A stretch of DNA of 45,927 nt, from contig DASZCN010000027.1 of the NCBI GenBank assembly GCA_035943095.1, forward strand, positions 1-45,927. The letters run 5' to 3'. This DNA comes from AG41 sp035943095. GTDB lineage: Bacteria; Gemmatimonadota; Gemmatimonadetes; Gemmatimonadales; GWC2-71-9. A program made the position numbers and the translations under genes. Shown one piece after another: positions 31,638 through 39,344 of this stretch; positions within the stretch are counted from its first letter, which is position 1; the number at the start of each line of letters is the position of its first letter. A model generated the notes under the pieces. The model saw only the letters and a list, made by a program, of their open reading frames with translations, ran no database searches and had not been told where the DNA came from.

Positions 31638-32503
31638 TGAAGGGGCGCGTCCCCCGGGGATTGCTGCTGGCGGTACTGTGCGACGTCCTGGTCGCGGCGC
31701 CGCTCGTCGCACAGGGTGAGGGGAGTCTCCCGGCCTTGCTCGGCTCCGTGCGCGGCGCCGGTATGGGTGGAGCGGGGGCGGCCCTGGTGGGTGATGCGGG
31801 GGCCATTTTCGCCAACCCCGCCGGCCTCGCCACCATTCATCACCTCGCGGTCGAAGGGGCGTATGAGTCCTACCCCGCGGGCACGACGCTCTCCACCGGA
31901 GCGCTCGCGCTACGGGTGAACCGCTTCACGTGGGGTGCCGGCGCCGCGGCCCTGGGCCCCAGCTACAACCAGGCGGACTTACTGGGGGTTTCGTCACTCG
32001 TCTTCCGTACCGGACTCGTCGCGCTGGGCACGTCCGTCAAGTACACGCGCGAGACCATCGGCGGCGCGCGGCTCGATGCGTGGGCAGGGGACGCGGGACT
32101 CGCCATCGCCGTGTTCGACCTGATGGCGTTCGGCGTCAGCGTGCAGAACATCGGTGGCGATCTCGGCGCAGGGCTGCACCTGCCGCGCCGCACGCGGGCC
32201 GGGTTTACGCTGAATTACGTCGATCCCCAGGGCACGTACCGCCTGCTCACGACGCTCGAGGGGCAGTGGCCGGACGAGGGCGGGAGCGCGTTCGTGATTC
32301 TCGGCGTCGAGAGCGGTATGGTGACGCACGGCGTGGGGCTGCTCGCTCGCGTCGGGTACGCGGGCCATTCGGCGGCGACGTCCGCATCACCGTTCACGGC
32401 GGGAGCGAGCGTCGAGTTGGGCCGCCTGCATCTGGACTATGCGTACCGGGACGATGATGCCTTGGGTGCGCGCCATCGTCTGGGGCTGCGATGGACCCCG
32501 TAG
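31637..32503 (+). CDS. PorV/PorQ-like (UPF0164) outer-membrane beta-barrel protein
   Basis: A 288-residue protein with a signal peptide ending PLVAQGE and the family N-terminal motif GAGMGGAGAALVGDAGAIFANPAGLA. The rest is alternating beta-strands (LALRVNRFTWGAGAAALG, then VALGTSVKYTRE and FGVSVQNIGGDLG), ending in a strand LGLRWTP. Related barrels act in type IX secretion (PorV shuttle) or FadL-like transport. No T9SS core genes or C-terminal sorting domains are visible here, so the function stays open. The start overlaps the lipoprotein stop by 1 nt, and its stop is overlapped by the next gene by 13 nt, making a tightly coupled triad. Confidence 0.78.
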   Translation: MKGRVPRGLLLAVLCDVLVAAPLVAQGEGSLPALLGSVRGAGMGGAGAALVGDAGAIFANPAGLATIHHLAVEGAYESYPAGTTLSTGALALRVNRFTWGAGAAALGPSYNQADLLGVSSLVFRTGLVALGTSVKYTRETIGGARLDAWAGDAGLAIAVFDLMAFGVSVQNIGGDLGAGLHLPRRTRAGFTLNYVDPQGTYRLLTTLEGQWPDEGGSAFVILGVESGMVTHGVGLLARVGYAGHSAATSASPFTAGASVELGRLHLDYAYRDDDALGARHRLGLRWTP

Positions 32504-33597
32504 TCGAGCGCCGCCCGCCGAACTGGGCGCGGGTTGGCCGGCGCCTGCTGGCCTGGATATTGATCGGCGTGCCCACAGTGCTGGTCGTGACGTTGCTGGC
32601 GAGCAGCGAGGTACGGTATGTGGCGCGCGCGGGCATCGAGGAAGCCCGGATTCTCCTGAAGCGACGCGCCATCGATAAGCTCGTTCGGAATCCCAAGATC
32701 ACGCCGGCCCTGCGCCAGCGGCTCGAGCTCGTGCTCGCCGCGCGCGCGTATGCCGCGGATTCACTCGGCCTGCTCGTGGGCGAAACGTATACGACCTACA
32801 CCGACGTCGGACGAGACACGCTCCTCCTCGTCCTGTCGGCGTCGCGTCGCGATCGGCTGCGCGAGTACACGTGGCGTTATCCGATCGTGGGTACCGTCCC
32901 GTACAAGGGGTTCTTCGATTTCTCCCAGGCGCGCGCCGCGGCGGCGGATCTGGAGCGCCAGGGGCTCGATACGTATCTCCGCACCGCTGGCGCCTTTTCC
33001 ACACTGGGGTACTTCGCGGATCCGCTGCTCTCGACTGTGGTGGAGCGGGACACGATGGAGCTCGTCGCGACGGTGATTCACGAGCTCGCACACAATACGC
33101 TGTACGTGAAGAGTCAGACATCCTTTAACGAGAGCTTCGCGAGCTTCGTCGGGTACCGAGGCGCGCAGGCATTCTTCCGGTCACGGGGAGACTCGCTGGA
33201 CGCGAAGCGCGCCGCGGCGCGCTGGCGCGACGAGCGGACCCTCGACGTCCTCTACGCCGAGCTCGCGCGACGTCTCGACTCGGCGTATGCGGCCACGCCG
33301 GTAGGGCCGGCGCTCGAGCGCGCCCGCAATACGATCTTCGGGTGGGCCCGGGCGCAGCTGACCGGGCCGGTGGGGCAATCGCTCGAAACGTACGACTGGC
33401 GCTGGTACGCCCAGGCTCCCCTCAACAACGCCGTCGTGATCGCCCAACGCCTGTACCGGATGAACCTCAATCAGTTCGAGGAGGTGTACGTCCACTCCCG
33501 GGCGGACCTGCGGGAGACGATCCGTTCCATCCAGGTCCGCGTGTTCACCGAGCCGGGGCAGGACCCGTATCAGGCGTTGTATTCGAGGGGGGGATGA
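32491..33597 (+). CDS. predicted aminopeptidase (PF10023-type zinc metallopeptidase)
   Basis: A 368-residue protein with one N-terminal membrane helix (LLAWILIGVPTVLVVTLLAS) and a large exported domain. The zinc motif is VIHELAH (about 196-202) with NESFASFVG downstream as the likely third-ligand region. Flanking features typical of this family are AADSLGLLVGETYTTYTDVG, YPIVGTVPYKGFFD, then GFSTLGYF-like GAFSTLGYFADPLLST, and ending YNNAVV-like NNAVVIAQRLYR. It starts inside the end of the PorV-like gene (13 nt overlap). Probably trims peptides in the periplasm; no substrate is known for the family. Confidence 0.85.
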   Translation: MDPVVERRPPNWARVGRRLLAWILIGVPTVLVVTLLASSEVRYVARAGIEEARILLKRRAIDKLVRNPKITPALRQRLELVLAARAYAADSLGLLVGETYTTYTDVGRDTLLLVLSASRRDRLREYTWRYPIVGTVPYKGFFDFSQARAAAADLERQGLDTYLRTAGAFSTLGYFADPLLSTVVERDTMELVATVIHELAHNTLYVKSQTSFNESFASFVGYRGAQAFFRSRGDSLDAKRAAARWRDERTLDVLYAELARRLDSAYAATPVGPALERARNTIFGWARAQLTGPVGQSLETYDWRWYAQAPLNNAVVIAQRLYRMNLNQFEEVYVHSRADLRETIRSIQVRVFTEPGQDPYQALYSRGG

Positions 33598-33601
33598 CGC
33601 A

Positions 33602-33655
33602 ACGGCGGCGGCTAAGAGGCAACGGCGCCGGTTAAGAGGAAAGGCGGCGGTCAGA
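33602..33655. repeat. GGCGGYTAAGAGG-like repeats, left of the four-helix-bundle remnant (site B-left)
   Basis: Contains GGCGGCTAAGAGG, CCGGTTAAGAGG and AAAGGCGGCGGTCAG (33640-33654). The last is the exact inverse of CTGACCGCCGCCTTT at 34057-34071 to the right of the remnant. Confidence 0.6.
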
Positions 33656-33716
33656 TGGTTCTGCACGTGCATAACGGATACCGGCGGGCCTAACTGCGTT
33701 ACCATGTTCACCGCCC

Positions 33717-33991
33717 GTGATGCCATATGAGCGATTTCGGGCATGGCAGGCGTGCGACCAGCTGCTGCAAACATTGCCGAGGGCTCGGCGAAGCGTGGCC
33801 CGCGCGAGTTCCGGCGCTACTTGGACATCGCCTTGGGATCGCTTTCGGAACTCGCGTACACGTTGCAGCTGTCTCGGAAGCTTGGACTCTTGCCGCACGA
33901 GGGATGGCTTGAGCTGGACCGGCTCCGCGCCAATGCTAGTCGTCTAACCTGGCGACTCTACGAGACAGTACGTGACCGCCGGACCGCCTGA
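33717..33991 (+). pseudogene. degenerate four-helix-bundle (S23/IVP, PF05635-type) protein gene
   Basis: Two frames carry parts of one family. From 33720, PYERFRAWQACDQL matches the family's first helix. From about 33761 in another frame, AAANIAEGSAKRGPREFRRYLDIALGSLSEL matches the conserved second half, continuing LSRKLGLL to the end of helix 4. The usual 25-30 residues between them (VY..T..FP....YGL..Q.RRAA) are missing. An internal deletion that is not a multiple of three therefore joined the halves out of frame. An 82-residue ORF from 33743 could still be made but lacks helix 1. These proteins are encoded in 23S rRNA intervening sequences and as free genes; Avd of retroelements is a relative. 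It is flanked by inverted repeats. Confidence 0.65.
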
Positions 33992-34092
33992 CCGCCGCTC
34001 TTTTCGTTTGACCGCCCGACCGCCGACGCCTGACCGCCGCCTTATCGCTCGTCCGCCTGACCGCCGCCTTTGCCTCTCGACCGCCGCCTTTG
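33974..34092. repeat. TGACCGCCGCCTTT repeats, right of the four-helix-bundle remnant (site B-right)
   Basis: An array of degenerate units: CTGACCGCCGC at 33988, CTGACCGCCGCCTTA at 34030-34044, CTGACCGCCGCCTTT at 34057-34071 and CGACCGCCGCCTTT ending at 34091, with CCGACCGCC variants between. It abuts the stop codon of the glutamate dehydrogenase gene. Confidence 0.7.
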
Positions 34093-34097
34093 CCGTC

Positions 34098-35363
34098 TTA
34101 GTTCCCCCGCAGCCTCTCCGCCTCCGCCACCCTCTGCAGTGCAATCGCATACGCCGCCGTCCGGAAGGTGACGCTCTTCTGCTTCGCGAGGTCGCGCACG
34201 CCGACGTACGCCTTCGTGATCGTGGCCTGGAGCTCGCGGTTCACTTGCTCGTGGGTCCACCGGTACTGCTGGAGGTTTTGCGCCCACTCGTAGTAGCTCA
34301 CCGTGACGCCGCCGGCGTTGGCGAGGAAGTCGGGGATCACCGGGATGCCTCGTTCCTCGAGGATCAAATCCGCCGTCGGGGTCGTGGGCTCGTTCGCGCC
34401 TTCGACGACCACCTTGCAATTGATGGTCCGTGCGTTCGACTCCCGCGTGATCACGCCGCCCAGCGCGGCCGGCACCAGCCAGTCGCATGGCACGGTCCAG
34501 AGCTGGTCGTTCGTGATCGCCGCCCCCCCCTTCCATTCGGACACCGGCCGGCCTCCGACGGTATGGGCTTGGAGGCCCGGGACGTCCAGCCCAGCGTCGT
34601 TCGTGATGCCGCCGTTCACGTCCGATATGGCGACGACCTTCGCTCCGGCCTCGGTGTGCAGCAGCCGGGCGAGGTTTCCGCCCACGTTGCCGAACCCCTG
34701 AATGACGACGCGACTTCCCTTCACCGGGATACCGAAGTCGCGTCCGTATTCCATCATCACGTACATCACGCCCCGTCCGGTGGCCTCCTCGCGGCCCAGG
34801 GAGCCGCCCAGGGAGACCGGCTTCCCGGTCACGGCGGCCGGCGTGTAGCCGTGTCGACTGGAGAACTCGTCGAGTATCCAGGCCATGACCTGGGCGTTGG
34901 TGGCCACGTCGGGCGCGGGGATGTCCCGGTACGGCCCCAGCACGATCGAAATCCGCTGGGTGAAGCGGCGCGTCAGCCGCTCGAGCTCCAGCTTGGAGAG
35001 CTTCTTGGGGTCGACGGCGACCCCGCCCTTGGCGCCGCCGAACGGAATGTCCATCAGGGCGGTCTTCCACGTCATGATGGTGGCGAGGCCCAGGACTTCG
35101 TCGTGGTCGGCGTCGGGGTGATAGCGGATCCCCCCCTTGCACGGCCCGCGCGCTCCGTTGTGCTGGATGCGGTAGCCGGTAAACACCTCGATCCGGCCGT
35201 CGTCCATGCGCACCGGCACCTCCACTTGGACCTCCCGGAACGGCCGCATCAGGATGCGCCGCATGTACGCTTCGAGGTTGATCAGGTTGGCGGCACGCTC
35301 GAACTGGCTGTCGACGATCGATTTCCCCGTCATCGTCCGCGGGGATCGTGCGGGAGTGGTCAC
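34098..35363 (-). CDS. gdhA: glutamate dehydrogenase (Glu/Leu/Phe/Val dehydrogenase family)
   Basis: NAD(P)-dependent oxidative deamination of glutamate or reductive amination of 2-oxoglutarate; 421 residues, the usual length for hexameric enzymes. Substrate and catalytic segments are GPCKGGIRYHP (about 72-82) and IPFGGAKGGVAVDPKKLS (catalytic-Lys region, about 105-122), then PAPDVATN, the nucleotide fold GFGNVGGNLA, and VPAALGGVI. The GTG at 35363 is chosen because GGAGG lies 4 nt upstream; the ATG at 35333 has no SD and would remove 10 residues. Follows the TPR gene closely. Cofactor preference cannot be read with confidence. Confidence 0.95.
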   Translation of the reverse strand: MTTPARSPRTMTGKSIVDSQFERAANLINLEAYMRRILMRPFREVQVEVPVRMDDGRIEVFTGYRIQHNGARGPCKGGIRYHPDADHDEVLGLATIMTWKTALMDIPFGGAKGGVAVDPKKLSKLELERLTRRFTQRISIVLGPYRDIPAPDVATNAQVMAWILDEFSSRHGYTPAAVTGKPVSLGGSLGREEATGRGVMYVMMEYGRDFGIPVKGSRVVIQGFGNVGGNLARLLHTEAGAKVVAISDVNGGITNDAGLDVPGLQAHTVGGRPVSEWKGGAAITNDQLWTVPCDWLVPAALGGVITRESNARTINCKVVVEGANEPTTPTADLILEERGIPVIPDFLANAGGVTVSYYEWAQNLQQYRWTHEQVNRELQATITKAYVGVRDLAKQKSVTFRTAAYAIALQRVAEAERLRGN

Positions 35364-35379
35364 CGAACCTCCGTCGGGC

Positions 35380-36552
35380 TCAGTCGGTCTTGAGGCGGCG
35401 CCCGGCCAGCCGGCCTGCCGGGTGCTGCGCTTCGGACAGTGCGTGGGCGATGTTCGGCCGCTGCGGCCGACGGCCTCCCTCCCCCGGGTCCGCGAGCACA
35501 CCGATCACGTCCGCACCGGCGACGGAGGGGGGGAGCTCGGGAAGAGGCGGGGAGACTTGCTCGAGCACGAACACCAGGCCGCTCGCATGCTCGGCAACGG
35601 CCGCCGTGATCGTGGACCACCCTGCATCCACGGGCTGGGGGGGGGCGGGGGGGGGCGGGGGGGGGCGCTGCGCGACGACCAGCGGGCAGACGGACGGATC
35701 GAAGCTCGCGCTGGTGACGAGCGGGGCGTGCAGGGCGTCCGCGAGGGTGCGCCATACGGGCAGCGGGGGGCCGAGGGTCACCACCTGGCCGAACCGCCAT
35801 CCCGAATCGCGCGCCAAGTCGAGAAATGCGGCGGCGAGGGCGGCGTCGTCCGGCACGACGGTGCCTTCCTGGGAAGCCAGGACGACGCTGCCCGTCTCGG
35901 CGAACCACCGCTCGGCCGAGGAGAGCTCGTCCGGCCGGCGCGGGGAATAGAACGCATAGCGTTGCGTCACGGCTATCTCGCGCTCGGCCGCGGTCCGCTG
36001 CTCGACGTGTTCCGCCGCCTGAGCCGCCCCTTCGTACGCGACCTCCGCGGCCTGATAGCGGCCCGCGTCCCGCAGGATGCGCCCCCGCAATCGGAGGGTT
36101 TCGGTGTGGGGCTCGAGACCGAACGCACGATCGAGGGCGAGCAGCGCGCGGTTCCGATCGCCCAGGCGAAACGCGGCGTAGCCCAGCTCGTGCCAGACGA
36201 GCGCGAGATCGGGATCGGAGTCGACCGCCTGCTCCAGCGTGGCGATGGCCTCGCGGTATCGCTCCAGCTCGATGAGCGCGGCACCCTTGAGTGCAAGGGA
36301 GAACGCGGAGTCTCCGAACTGCGCCCGCGCTCCGTCGGCGAGTCGGAGCGCGTCCTCCTTCCGTCCCTGGCCGCGCAACAACTCGAAGCACTCGGCCCAC
36401 CCGGACTTCAGGTCGGGGTGCTCGACGAGGAGGTCGCGATAGGCCTTCTCCGCATCGGCCACCCGGCCTTCGCGGGCCAGGTACCGCGCGCGGGCGATCG
36501 CGCGCTCGCTCGGCGCGTCGGGAAACAGCTCGTACGACGCTGTCGTCCGCAT
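35380..36552 (-). CDS. TPR-repeat protein with polyproline linker
   Basis: A 390-residue, apparently cytosolic protein. Residues 15-180 form about five TPR units (ARARYLAREGRVADAEKAYRDL, then LALKGAALIELERYREAIATL and LGYAAFRLGDRNRALLAL). The C-terminal half is a domain I do not recognise, with a segment of six Pro, Ala and two Pro near residue 305. That segment comes from three runs of nine G (35637-35665). TATATT at 36563-36568 is 10 nt before the ATG and no SD is visible, suggesting a leaderless message. The stop is 17 nt upstream of gdhA, so the two form an operon. Probably a protein-interaction scaffold. Confidence 0.75.
   Translation of the reverse strand: MRTTASYELFPDAPSERAIARARYLAREGRVADAEKAYRDLLVEHPDLKSGWAECFELLRGQGRKEDALRLADGARAQFGDSAFSLALKGAALIELERYREAIATLEQAVDSDPDLALVWHELGYAAFRLGDRNRALLALDRAFGLEPHTETLRLRGRILRDAGRYQAAEVAYEGAAQAAEHVEQRTAAEREIAVTQRYAFYSPRRPDELSSAERWFAETGSVVLASQEGTVVPDDAALAAAFLDLARDSGWRFGQVVTLGPPLPVWRTLADALHAPLVTSASFDPSVCPLVVAQRPPPPPPAPPQPVDAGWSTITAAVAEHASGLVFVLEQVSPPLPELPPSVAGADVIGVLADPGEGGRRPQRPNIAHALSEAQHPAGRLAGRRLKTD
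35637..35665 (+). repeat. (G9C)2G9 homopolymer tract
   Basis: Three runs of nine G separated by single C inside the TPR gene (C-runs on the coding strand). Encodes Pro-rich sequence; can form a G-quadruplex and is prone to slippage. Confidence 0.85.
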
Positions 36553-36569
36553 GGCGGGGACGAATATAG

Positions 36570-36626
36570 TCCTAGACGTCGAGACGGCTAGGCGTCTGGA
36601 CGGCTAGACGTCTAGCCGTCTAGATT
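36570..36626. repeat. CTAGACGGCTAG repeat cluster (site C)
   Basis: Overlapping direct and inverted copies of AGACGGCTAG, GGACGGCTAG and CTAGCCGTCTAG between the divergent TPR and M20 genes. The TAGACGG(C/T)TAG core matches site A at 21.5 kb. The right end supplies TAGATT, a likely -10 for the M20 gene. Confidence 0.65.
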
Positions 36627-36635
36627 CTCCGCGCC

Positions 36636-37970
36636 ATGGATACCGAACGCCTGTTGCGTGAGCTCACCGATTTCTTGCGCATTCCATCGGTGTCGACGAG
36701 CACCTCCCACAACGCCGACTGCCGGGCCGCGGCGGAGTGGGTGGCCAGGGAGCTGCGCCGGCTCGCTTGTCGCGAGGTCCAGTTCCTCGCGAGCGGCACG
36801 CACCCGGTGGTGTGGGGCGTGGGTCCCGACGTGCCCGGCGCGCCGACGTTGCTCCTCTATGGGCATTACGACGTCCAGCCGCCGGAGCCGCTCGACCAGT
36901 GGACCACCCCGCCGTTCGAGCCGACGGTGCGCGACGGACAGCTGTTCGCGCGCGGCGCGGCGGATGACAAGGGACAGGTGTTCTGCCTCCTCAAGGCGAT
37001 CGAAGCCGGTGGCCGGCCCTCCGTCAATTTCCGCTTCCTGATCGAGGGGGAGGAGGAATACGGCAGCCGCGTGCTGTTCGAGCTGCTGCGGCGCGAGCCG
37101 GAACGCATGCGCGCGGACGTCGTCCTCATCGCGGACATGGCCTACGTCGCCCCCCGCTGGCCGGCCGTATACACCACGCTCCGCGGGATCTGCTACGCCG
37201 AGCTCTCGGTCCGGACCGCGAAAACGGATCTCCACTCTGGCGAATTCGGCGGTGCCGCCCCCAACGCCCACGAGGAGCTGGCGCGGCTGCTCGGTCGACT
37301 GAAGACGCCTGACGGGAAGATCCAAGTGCCCGGTCTCTACGCGTCGGTGAAGCGGCCCTCCAAGCGCGAGCTCGCCACCTGGAAACGCCTGCCGTTCAAG
37401 GAAAGCGAGTTTCTCAAACATCGCGTTCAAGCGAAAGCGCTCACGGGCCTGAAAGCCCACTCGGTCCTCGAGCGCCTTTGGGCGCTGCCGACGTTCGAGA
37501 TTCACGGCATTATGGGCGGATTCACGGGAGATGGTGCGAAGACGGTGATCCCGGCTGAAGCAACGGCGAAAGTGAGTCTCCGTCTCGTGCCCGACCAGAA
37601 GCTCAAGACCGTCGAGCGTCAACTCACCGCCGCGGTCAAACGGCTGGCACCCAAGTACGTGCAGGCGAGCGTCAAGTTCCTCCACGGCGCCGACCCCGCC
37701 ACGGTGAAGGTCACGCATCCCGCCTTCGGCCTCCTCGACCAGGCCTTCCGTGAAGTGGTGGGGCGGGGGACGGTGCCGGCGCGGGCCGGCGGCTCCATTC
37801 CCGTCGTGCCGGCGCTCGGTCGGGGAGGCGCTCCGGTGATACTCACCGGCATCGGTCTCCCCGACGACCGCCTCCATGCTCCGAACGAGAAGCTGGACCT
37901 AAAGCAACTGTGGGACGGGATAAAAGTGTTTAAGCGATTCTACGAGCTGCTGGGAGAGAAGGGCGTGTAA
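36636..37970 (+). CDS. M20-family dipeptidase/metallopeptidase
   Basis: A 444-residue cytosolic di-zinc peptidase. Metal-site regions in order: YGHYDVQPPEPLDQW (His and catalytic Asp, about 86), RGAADDKGQ (bridging Asp, about 110), EGEEEYGS (general base and ligand Glu, about 137) and a C-terminal His in GLPDDRLHAPNEK. A dimerisation insert begins AKTDLHSGEFGGAAPNAHEEL. The position usually reading SD-(T/G) appears as ADMAYVAPRWPAVYTTLRG. TAGATT at 36621-36626 lies 9 nt before the ATG with no SD, so the mRNA may be leaderless. Likely hydrolyses dipeptides; it could cleave peptides imported by SusC/SusD systems (inference). Converges on the molybdoenzyme gene. Confidence 0.92.
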   Translation: MDTERLLRELTDFLRIPSVSTSTSHNADCRAAAEWVARELRRLACREVQFLASGTHPVVWGVGPDVPGAPTLLLYGHYDVQPPEPLDQWTTPPFEPTVRDGQLFARGAADDKGQVFCLLKAIEAGGRPSVNFRFLIEGEEEYGSRVLFELLRREPERMRADVVLIADMAYVAPRWPAVYTTLRGICYAELSVRTAKTDLHSGEFGGAAPNAHEELARLLGRLKTPDGKIQVPGLYASVKRPSKRELATWKRLPFKESEFLKHRVQAKALTGLKAHSVLERLWALPTFEIHGIMGGFTGDGAKTVIPAEATAKVSLRLVPDQKLKTVERQLTAAVKRLAPKYVQASVKFLHGADPATVKVTHPAFGLLDQAFREVVGRGTVPARAGGSIPVVPALGRGGAPVILTGIGLPDDRLHAPNEKLDLKQLWDGIKVFKRFYELLGEKGV

Positions 37971-37978
37971 AGGCGTCT

Positions 37979-38638
37979 CTATCCAGTTCTCTTGCTCGCG
38001 TTTCGCAATTTATTGATGTCGTGCTGGCTCAGCCCACGTCCGCCGTAGCGCTCTTCTTGCCACGGATCGCCCCGCATGTGATACCCGTTTTGCTCCCAGA
38101 AGCCGGGCACATCCGCGTCCAGGAGCATCAGGCCGCGAACCCATTTCGCGCTCTTCCAGAAGTACAAGTGCGGCACGAGCAGGCGGGCGGGCCAGCCGTG
38201 CTCGGGCGTCAGCCATTCGCCGCTCCACTTGAGCGCGATGAGGTTGTCCGGTCGATCGAGGTCCGAGAGCGGGAGATTCGTCGTGAAACCCTGCTCGGCC
38301 GACACGAGGCAAAAGGTCGCCTCCGGCTTTACGCCCCCCCGTTCGAGTAACAGCTGGACCGGGACGCCCTCGAACACGTTGTCGAGCCGGCTCCACCGGG
38401 TCACGCAATGTATGTCGCAGGGTACCGACTTACGCGGCAGCTGCAGCAGCTCGTCGTACGTCAGCGTGAACGGCCGGTCCACGAGGCCTGACACCTCAAA
38501 CGTCCACGTACGGGTGTCGACACGCGGGACGTCGCCGTAGTGCAGCACGGGCCATTTTGTCGTGAGCACCTGGCCCGGGGGCAACCGTTCCTGGGACAGG
38601 GGAGTACGCTGGCGCAGGGCGTCGAGGAACTTCGTCAC
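37979..38638 (-). CDS. sulfite oxidase-like molybdopterin oxidoreductase (YuiH type)
   Basis: A 219-residue protein with the molybdopterin-binding sulfite-oxidase fold and no signal peptide or heme domain. Family features are LPPGQVLTTKWPVLHYG, FEVSGLVDRPFTLTYDELL, DIHCVTRWS (Cys is the molybdenum ligand), TTNLPLSDL, EHGWPARLLVPHLYFWKSAKWVRG and GDPWQEERYGG. The GTG start at 38638 is 4 nt past the lipB stop, so it is the last gene of the lipA-lipB operon. The physiological substrate of this subgroup is not established. No link to lipoate metabolism is known, so co-transcription may be incidental. Confidence 0.9.
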   Translation of the reverse strand: MTKFLDALRQRTPLSQERLPPGQVLTTKWPVLHYGDVPRVDTRTWTFEVSGLVDRPFTLTYDELLQLPRKSVPCDIHCVTRWSRLDNVFEGVPVQLLLERGGVKPEATFCLVSAEQGFTTNLPLSDLDRPDNLIALKWSGEWLTPEHGWPARLLVPHLYFWKSAKWVRGLMLLDADVPGFWEQNGYHMRGDPWQEERYGGRGLSQHDINKLRNASKRTG

Positions 38639-38642
38639 GCCA

Positions 38643-39344
38643 CTAACATGTCTGCATCGCCGCGCCTGGACGTAGCTCCGCGACGCTACTCGCCGCCGGC
38701 AACGTCGCTACGCCGAATGCCGTTTCGAACCCTTGGCTCACCGCTTGGACGGCTTGCTCCCAAAGCTCCCGCTCCCCGCTCCCCTCTCCCTTTTCTCGTT
38801 GCACCGACGTCATCTCCACTCCTGGAATGCCGCACGGCACGATGCGCTCGAACTGCGCGAGCTCGGTCGTGACGTTCAAGGCGAATCCGTGCCATGTGAC
38901 CCACTGCTTCACATGGATGCCGATGCTCACGATCTTGCGATTCCGCGTCCATACGCCCGTGAACGGCGGATTCCGCCCGGCGGGAATCCCGAGCTCGGCC
39001 AACGCTACGACGAGCGCTTCCTCGAGCGTACGGAGGTACCAGTGCAGGTCGGGTTTGTAGCCCTTGAGATCGAGGATTGGATAGCCGACGAGCTGCCCGG
39101 GTCCATGGAACGTGACGTCGCCTCCGCGCTCGGTCTCGAAAACGTCGACGCCATCCGGACTCAGGACGTGCGCGGGGCTGGAATTGCGGCCCAAGGTCAC
39201 GACGGGCGGGTGCTCGAGGAGGAGGAGCACGTCGTGCCGCAGCCGGCCATCGATTCGGGCCTCCGCCAGGGCGCGCTGCCATGCGAGTGCCTCGGCGTAG
39301 GGGACGAGCCCAGCCTGGAACACCTCGAGCACGGGCCCGGTCAC
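38643..39344 (-). CDS. lipB: octanoyl-[acyl carrier protein]:protein octanoyltransferase
   Basis: Moves octanoyl groups from ACP to lipoyl domains, preparing them for LipA. 233 residues with LLLEHPPVVTLGRNS, RGGDVTFHGPGQLVGYPI, the catalytic Lys in RKIVSIGIHVKQWVT and the catalytic Cys in VPCGIPGVEMTSV. After the active site, a 7-bp repeat tract (38765-38790) encodes REKGEGSGERELWEQ, a charged insert. The GTG start overlaps the stop of the preceding membrane-protein gene in a GTGA. It sits with its substrate (E2) and partner (lipA) in one operon. Confidence 0.95.
   Translation of the reverse strand: MTGPVLEVFQAGLVPYAEALAWQRALAEARIDGRLRHDVLLLLEHPPVVTLGRNSSPAHVLSPDGVDVFETERGGDVTFHGPGQLVGYPILDLKGYKPDLHWYLRTLEEALVVALAELGIPAGRNPPFTGVWTRNRKIVSIGIHVKQWVTWHGFALNVTTELAQFERIVPCGIPGVEMTSVQREKGEGSGERELWEQAVQAVSQGFETAFGVATLPAASSVAELRPGAAMQTC
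38765..38790. repeat. 7-bp repeat tract (GGGAGCG-type on minus strand) inside lipB
   Basis: Reads GCTCCC, GCTCCCC, GCTCCCC, TCTCCC on the plus strand: slightly degenerate units of the same family found in dnaE and the E2 gene. Confidence 0.65.

Noticed and set aside
33743..33991. Intact 82-residue four-helix-bundle gene
   Set aside because: The first helix (FRAWQACDQL) is present in another frame just upstream and the connecting residues are missing, so the locus is a remnant.
33598..34097. Diversity-generating retroelement (Avd-like protein with repeats)
   Set aside because: No reverse transcriptase, template repeat or variable repeat is visible; only the four-helix-bundle similarity and GC-rich repeats.
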